A stretch of 64,000 nt of DNA, taken from JBGSTR01 sp963707135 (lineage in GTDB: Bacteria; Pseudomonadota; Gammaproteobacteria; Chromatiales; Chromatiaceae). Of this stretch, positions 58,039 through 64,000 are shown one piece after another. The stretch is from contig CAVPOY010000025.1 of assembly GCA_963707135.1 (NCBI GenBank), positions 40,007-104,006 on the forward strand, written 5' to 3'. The position numbers were made by a program, and so were the translations under genes. Position 1 is the stretch's first letter. The number at the start of each line of letters is the position of its first letter. The notes beneath the pieces are model-generated. The model was not told the DNA's origin, made no database searches, and worked only from the letters and a program-made list of their open reading frames with translations.

Positions 58039-61000
58039 CTTCACCGAAGCAGAGCTGCGAGAGCATCTACATCCAGCAGATCGGAGATTTCAGCACCCAG
58101 TGGCCAAGTGTCCCGCTGCCCACGACACAGCGGCACCACTGCATTGCCTGGACGGACTGGGTAACGGCCGCAAAGGTGCAGCTGAGCCATGGCGTACGGC
58201 TCGACACCAGCTACTACTTCTGGCCGCCGGAGATGGGTGGAAAACCGCCCGGGCTTGTTCACCGGCTCTGGCATGCCGATGCGCTTCGCCGACCTCGACG
58301 GGACCCTGATCGACGTCTATCAGGCCGCGAGTCAGATGACGGACGAGTCGGGACAGACATACCCGTTCACGATCGATACCCTGCTGGATCGGGCGCTCGG
58401 GTACCGAAGGCTATTACGGGGCCTACACCATCAATGCCCATACGGACCTGGCGCAGATACCCCGAGTCAGACGCGGTGGTCGCCTCCGCGCTCGCCCGCG
58501 GCGTGCCCATCGTCACCAGTCGCCAGATGCTTCAGTGGCTGGACGCACGCAACAGCTCCTCGTTCGGTTCGATCGCCTGGGATGGTCAGACGCTGAGCTT
58601 CAGCATCGCCGCCGATGCGGGCGCGAATGGCCTGCAGGCTCTTGTGCCGATGTACACGGTAGCCGGCGTGGTCAACGGCGTAACTCGCGACGGGGCGGCT
58701 GTCTCTTACGGTTTGGCCTCCAGGAAGGGCGTCGAGTACGCGACCTTTGACGCCGCGGGCGGCAACTACCTGATTACGTACGGGGCCGATCAGACCGCCC
58801 CCACCGTGACCTCCGTGTTCCCTGCCGAGGGAGCTGTGAATGTCAGCCCGGGCACGGCCGTTTCCGCGGTCTTTAGCGAGCCTATGGACGCTTCGACGAT
58901 CACCGCGGCGACGTTCCGGTTGTCGGGGCCAGGGACGACCCCGGTTGCGGCTTCCGTCGCCTACGATGCGGAAACGCGCACGGCGACGCTGACGCCAACC
59001 GCATCTCTTGACGCCGAGACGACCTACACGGCGACCATCGTTGCTGGAGGTCCCGCCGACCTCGCGGGCAACCCTATTGCCGGTGACGTCAACTGGACCT
59101 TCACCACAGCCGCGGCCGCAGCCTGTCCTTGCGGCGGCTGGAGCTGGGATGGCTCGGATCTTCCCGCCGTTCCGTCCGCCGCCGATCCCAACGCCGTGGA
59201 GCTTGGGGTCAAGTTCCGGTCAGACGTAGACGGCTTCATCACCGGCATTCGGTTCTATAAAGGCGCCCTGAACACCGGCACCCACATTGGGAACCTCTGG
59301 ACGAGTGACGGGACACGGCTTGCGACCGCGACCTTCGTCGGCGAAACCGCGACCGGCTGGCAGCAGGTCGATTTCGCGGCGCCGGTACCGATCACGGCGA
59401 ACAGCGTCTACGTAGCGTCCTACCATGCGCCGAACGGCGGCTACGCCGTCGATGCCGCATACTTCGCCGGGACAGGACTGGACGCCCCGCCCCTGCACTT
59501 CCTCGCCGACGGTGTCAGCGGCGGCAACGGCGTGTATCTCTACGGTCCGGGAGGCTTTCCGAACCAGACCTATAACGCCAGCAATTATTGGGTCGATGTG
59601 GTCTTCAGCGACACGCCGCCGACCCCGGCCGACGACACCGTGCCCCCGGAGGTGACCGCGACCACGCCGAGCAACTCGGCGACGGGAGTGCCCGCCAGTA
59701 CACCAGTGACGGCGACCTTCAGCGAGGCGATGGTCTCAGCGACCATTACTGGCTCAGTCTTCCAGTTGCTGGATGCGAGCGATACGCGCGGTTCCGGCGG
59801 CGGTGACCTACGATGCGGCGACGCGCCGTGCGACGCTCACGCCGTCATCGCCGCTGGAAGCCTTGACGGCCTACACCGCCGTTCTGACGGGCGGATCGGC
59901 GGGGCCGACGGACCTGGCCGGCAATCCGTTGGCCGGCAATCTGAGCTGGTCGTTCACGACGGCGGCGGCTTCCGCGTGTCCCTGCACCATCTGGCCAGCG
60001 ACGGCCGTCCCGACGGTTGCCGCGGATCCGGACACGGCCTCGGTCGAGCTCGGGGTGAAGTTCCGGCTGACGTCGACGGCTTCATCACCGGCATTCGCTT
60101 CTATAAGTCCAACACGAACACCGGCACCCACGTCGGAAACCTGTGGACGAGTGACCGGAACCCTGCTCGCCACGGCGACCTTTACCAATGAAACCGGCGA
60201 GCGGTTGGCAGCAGGTGGATTTCGGCACTCCCGTCGCCGATTACGGCGGACACCGTGTACGTCGCCTCTTACCTCGCGCCTAACGGTCACTATGCGGGCG
60301 ATACCGGGTACTTCGCGGGCACGGGAGTCGACAATCCGCCGCTGCATGCCCTGCAGGACGGCGTGAGCGGCGCCAATGGCGTCTACATCTACGGCAGCGG
60401 TGGGGCCTTCCCGAGCTTCACCTGGCAGTCCGCCAATTACTGGGTGGACGTCGTCTTTGTCCCGGACCTCAGTCCCGACACGACACCGCCGACGGTGACG
60501 GGAACCTCGCCGGTCAACAATGCCGTCGATGTCCCTCGATCGACTGCCGTCTCCGCGACCTTCAGCGAGGCGATGGATCCCGCGACGATCAGCAATGCGA
60601 CCTTCGAGCTGAGGGACGCCGGTGGCGCATTGGTCCCGCTCGCGGTGACCTATGAACCCCGCTACCAGAACGGCCACGCTGACGCCTACGTTGCCGCTGT
60701 CGCTGAACGTGCTGTACAGCGCGACCGTAAGGGGTGACCCGGCGAACACAGTGGTGTGAAGGACCTGGCGGGCAATTCGCTGGCCGCCGACGTGACCTGG
60801 ACCTTCACCACGGTGGTAACGGATCCCTGCGCCACGGGCAACGCGATCGTCCGGGAGAACTGCCTGACCGGCAGTCCGCCGTCCGAGTGGGACATCAGCG
60901 GCGCCGGTGACCCATCGATCCAGGGCTTCGCCACGGACATCAGCGTCAACCGGGGCGGAACGGTCGACTTCAAGATCGACACCAACGCGAGCGCCTACCG

Positions 61001-62260
61001 GCTCGACATCTACCGCATGGGTTACTACGGCGGTAACGGTGCCCGCAAGGTCGATACGATACCGTCCTCCGCAACACTGCCGCAGAATCAGCCGGCTTGT
61101 CTGACCGACACCACGACCGGCTCTGATTGACTGCGGCAATTGGACGGTGTCTCCGCGTCCTGGGACGTCCCCGCCAATGCGACATCGGGCATCTACTTCG
61201 CGCAAGGCGGTCCGTGACCGACACTGGCGGCGCCAGCCACATCGTCTTCATCGTGCGCGACGACGCGAGCAGCTCGGACATCCTGTTCCAGACCGCGGAT
61301 ACGACCTGGCAGGCCTACAACACCTGGGGCGGGAACAGCCTCTATACCGGCAGCGGCCCGGGACCGGCGGCAGGCCGACGGGCGGCCTACAAGGTCAGCT
61401 ACAACCGGCCGTTCAACACGCGGGAGGTCGACGGCGGGCAGGATTGGCTCTTCAACGCCGAGTACCCGATGGTGCGTTGGCTGGAGGCCAACGGCTACGA
61501 CGTCAGCTACTTCACCGGCGTCGACAGCGATCGCCTCGGCTCCCTGATCCAGAACCACAAAGTCTTCCTGTCGGTCGGCCACGACGAGTACTGGTCGGGC
61601 CAGCAGCGTGCCAATGTCGAGGCCGCACGGGACGCGGGAGTGCACCTGGCCTTCTTCAGCGGCAACGAGGTCTTCTGGAAGACCCGTTGGGAGAACAGCA
61701 TCGACGGCGCCGGCGAGCCGATTACCGGACGCTGGTCTGCTACAAGGAGACGCACGACTATCCGGCAACGATCCGCGGACCCGACCGGTCTGGACCGGTA
61801 CCTGGCGTGATCCCCGCGATCAGTCCACCGAAGGACGGCGGCCGCCCGGAGAACGCTCTGACGGGAACCATCTTCACCGTCAACGACGGGGCGACCACCG
61901 AGCATCGAGGTGCCCGCGGCGGACGGCAAGATGCGGTTCTGGCGCAACACCAGCATCGCCAATCTGGCCGCCGGGACCACGGCCACCCTGCCGTAGCGGA
62001 ACCCTCGGCTACGAGTGGGACGAGGACCTCGACAACGGGTTCCGGCCAGCCGGTCTGGTCCGAATGTCGACGACCACGGTCGACGGACGCCCCCGTTCTG
62101 ACGGACTTCGGGTCCTCCTTCGGCTCCGGGACAGCGACGCACCATCTGACACTGTATCGAGCCGAGCAGCGGCGCCTTGGTCTTTGGCTCGGGAACCGTC
62201 CAGTGGCCTTGGGGGCTCGACAGCAACCACGACCGCGGCAGCTACCCCGCCGGACGTCAG
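57960..62260 (+). pseudogene. Middle of the giant fusion protein, broken by many single-base frameshifts
   Basis: Protein homology runs through all three + frames in the right order. EVGLHINTDCADFTEAE (58010) and GSGMPMRFADLDGTLIDVYQAA (58262) complete the deacetylase-like part. A Big_5 domain lies at 58800-59100. The first DUF4082 (GVKFRSDVDGFITGIRFYK) is at about 59205-59610, a second Big_5 at 59640-59960, the second DUF4082 at 60050-60460, a third Big_5 at 60480-60810. Next come SAYRLDIYRMGYYGGNGARKV (60990) and the N,N-dimethylformamidase beta-like domain (RRAAYKVSYNRPF ... FLSVGHDEYWSGQQRANVEAARDAGVHLAFFSGNEVFWKTRWE, 61380-61700). Breaks occur near 57965, 58062, 58235, 58400, 58465, 59785, 60065, 60155, 60200, 60235, 60665, 60755, 61110-61210, 61735 and several later. 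Between breaks there are almost no substitutions. Confidence 0.7.
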
Positions 62261-64000
62261 AATGCAGCAGGCCACGGTGAATCTGCTCGCGGACATGGAA
62301 GTGCAGCCGGGAACCCTGCAGTCGCCTCTGCTGGCTGCAGTGGCCTCGACTGACACTACGCCGCCGACCTCGACGATCACGTTCCCTGCAGGGGGCGCGT
62401 CCTTGGCGGTGACCGCGGGAACCCCGGCGACGGTTACCGGCACCGCTTCGGACTCCGGCGGCGGTGTGGTCGGCGGCGTCGAGGTGTCGGTCGACGGGGG
62501 CACCACCTGGCATCCTGCTGAGGGCCGCGCGACTTGGAGCTACACGTGGACTCCAGACGCGAACGGATCCGTCACCGTCCTAAGTCGTGCAGTCGATGAC
62601 AGCGGAAACCTCGAAGGCGCAACGCTCCCGGCGGCGCTGACGATCGGCACCACGAACCTGCCCGCGGCGACGGTGGGCGTGCCCTACACGGCGACGCTGA
62701 CGGCGAGCGGCGGGACCACCCCGTACAGCTGGTCGCTGATCAGCGGAACGCTGCCGGCGGGTCTGAGCCTCAACGCCACCAGCGGTGAGATCGGCGGCAC
62801 GCCGACGGCGGCGGGGACGGCTAACCTCACGGTGCAGGTCACGGACGCGGCGGGCACGCCGCAGACGGCCAGCCAGGCGCTGAGCCTCACGGTCGCCCCG
62901 GCGGCGCTGACGATCGGCACCACGAGCCTGCCCGCGGCGACGGTGGGCGTGCCCTACACGGCGACGCTGACGGCGAGCGGCGGGACCACCCCGTACAGCT
63001 GGTCGCTGATCAGCGGCACGCTGCCGGCGGGTCTGAGCCTCAACGCCACCAGCGGTGAGATCGGCGGCACGCCGACGGCGGCGGGGACGGCTAACCTCAC
63101 GGTGCAGGTCACGGACGCGGCGGGCACGCCGCAGACGGCCAGCCAGGCGCTGAGCCTCGCGGTCGCCCCGGCGGCGCTGACGATCGGCACCACGAACCTG
63201 CCCGCGGCGACGGTGGGCGTGCCCTACACGGCGACGCTGACGGCGAGCGGCGGGACCACCCCGTACAGCTGGTCGCTGATCAGCGGCACGCTGCCGGCGG
63301 GTCTGAGCCTCAACGCCACCAGCGGTGAGATCGGCGGCACGCCGACGGCGGCGGGGACGGCTAACCTCACGGTGCAGGTCACGGACGCGGCGGGCACGCC
63401 GCAGACGGCCAGCCAGGCGCTGAGCCTCACGGTCGCCCCGGCGGCGCTGACGATCGGCACCACGAACCTGCCCGCGGCGACGGTGGGCGTGCCCTACACG
63501 GCGACGCTGACGGCGAGCGGCGGGACCACCCCGTACAGCTGGTCGCTGATCAGCGGAACGCTGCCGGCGGGTCTGAGCCTCAACGCCACCAGCGGTGAGA
63601 TCAGCGGCACGCCGACGGCGGCGGGGACGGCTAACCTCACGGTGCAGGTCACGGACGCGGCGGGCACGCCGCAGACGGCCAGCCAGGCGCTGAGCCTCAC
63701 GGTCGCCCCGGCGGCGCTGACGATCGGCACCACGAACCTGCCCGCGGCGACGGTGGGCGTGCCCTACACGGCGACGCTGACGGCGAGCGGCGGGACCACC
63801 CCGTACAGCTGGTCGCTGATCAGCGGAACGCTGCCGGCGGGTCTGAGCCTCAACGCCACCAGCGGTGAGATCGGCGGCACGCCGACGGCGGCGGGGACGG
63901 CTAACCTCACGGTGCAGGTCACGGACGCGGCGGGCACGCCGCAGACGGCCAGCCAGGCGCTGAGCCTCGCGGTCGCCCCGGCGGCGCTGACGATCGGCAC
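62259..64000 (+). CDS. Ig-repeat C-terminal part of the giant fusion protein (open at right edge)
   Basis: From about 62259 one frame is open to the window end (580 codons). It begins with the end of the dimethylformamidase-like region (MQQATVNLLADMEVQPGTL), then an Ig-like domain (SGGGVVGGVEVSVDGGTTW ... AVDDSGNLEG), then at least five He_PIG domains of 90 residues. Each of these carries LPAATVGVPYTATLTASGG, PYSWSLISGTLPAGLSLN and AGTANLTVQVTDAAGTPQ. The stop codon lies outside. The short reverse frames that recur every 270 bases here are antisense shadows of these repeats. Confidence 0.8.
62631..64000 (+). repeat. 270-bp tandem repeat, five full copies and the start of a sixth
   Basis: Copies begin at 62631, 62901, 63171, 63441 and 63711, and a sixth begins at 63981. 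Each encodes one 90-residue He_PIG domain. Copies differ at only about four positions (for example AACCTG or AGCCTG near the start, GGAACG or GGCACG, TCGGCGGC or TCAGCGGC, CTCACGG or CTCGCGG near the end). Such uniformity points to recent duplication or gene conversion. Confidence 0.97.

Noticed and set aside
62631..64000. CRISPR-like array of regular repeats
   Set aside because: The unit is 270 bp with no spacers and is fully coding; it is a protein-domain repeat.
62684..64000. Five similar small reverse-strand reading frames of about 79 codons
   Set aside because: They are antisense images of the 270-bp coding repeat and have no ribosome-binding sites.
49546..64000. Contractile injection or toxin-antitoxin system built around the giant proteins
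   Set aside because: No sheath, baseplate, ATPase, immunity or antitoxin genes are visible; domains fit surface or matrix proteins.

Overview
The window reads as a stretch of gammaproteobacterial chromosome, high in G+C, with bacterial start signals and tightly packed operons. Gene content suggests a member of the Chromatiales (purple sulfur bacteria and relatives). It has a Tat-exported high-potential iron-sulfur protein (HiPIP), an OmpA-like porin-associated protein, hrcA-grpE-dnaK-dnaJ-dapB in the gammaproteobacterial order with a CIRCE operator, and the bpt-aat/clpS-clpA N-degron genes. The genus is an inference; no rRNA or tRNA gene was found to test it.

Positions 1-39.5 kb are housekeeping core. 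In order they hold: an EamA transporter cut by the left edge; an OmpA-like protein; purB; a membrane protein and CelD-like acetyltransferase pair; acnA; hflD and mnmA; icd; a cold-shock gene; clpS-clpA facing infA-bpt-aat-FemAB-like-trxB; an NlpC/P60 lipoprotein; HiPIP; rlmE-ftsH-folP-glmM; an NSS transporter; ratA-ratB; bamE/fur; nadK-recN; and the CIRCE-controlled heat-shock cluster ending in dapB. Apart from a one-base frameshift in recN these genes look intact.

Positions 39.6-47.3 kb are an exopolysaccharide locus in decay. A tyrosine autokinase, a Wzz/GNVR chain-length protein and a monotopic sugar-phosphate transferase run leftwards. A Wza-type export protein and an outer-membrane beta-barrel run rightwards. 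The chain-length gene carries a frameshift and two in-frame TGA codons, and the export gene is frameshifted behind its signal peptide. The space between the two arms is a graveyard of three IS remnants (IS1595-, IS5- and IS3-like). A fourth, IS66-like element with two frameshifts follows the barrel gene.

Positions 49.5-64 kb hold two very large modular secreted proteins transcribed away from each other across a 1.6-kb gene-free gap. The left one is FN3, BIG2 repeats, He_PIG, DUF4082, BIG2, PKD repeats and a C-terminal repeat domain. Its ribosome-binding site lies in a hairpin with two alternative partners. The right one begins with about 15 WD40 repeats, then a Rossmann-like and a deacetylase-like region, Big_5/DUF4082 modules, an N,N-dimethylformamidase beta-subunit-like domain, and 90-residue He_PIG repeats encoded by near-identical 270-bp units that run off the right edge. 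Its middle 4.3 kb is crossed by many single-base frameshifts although the protein sequence is otherwise well preserved, so sequencing error is a serious alternative to gene decay. The two proteins share DUF4082 and He_PIG modules and sit beside polysaccharide export genes, which suggests a surface or matrix role.
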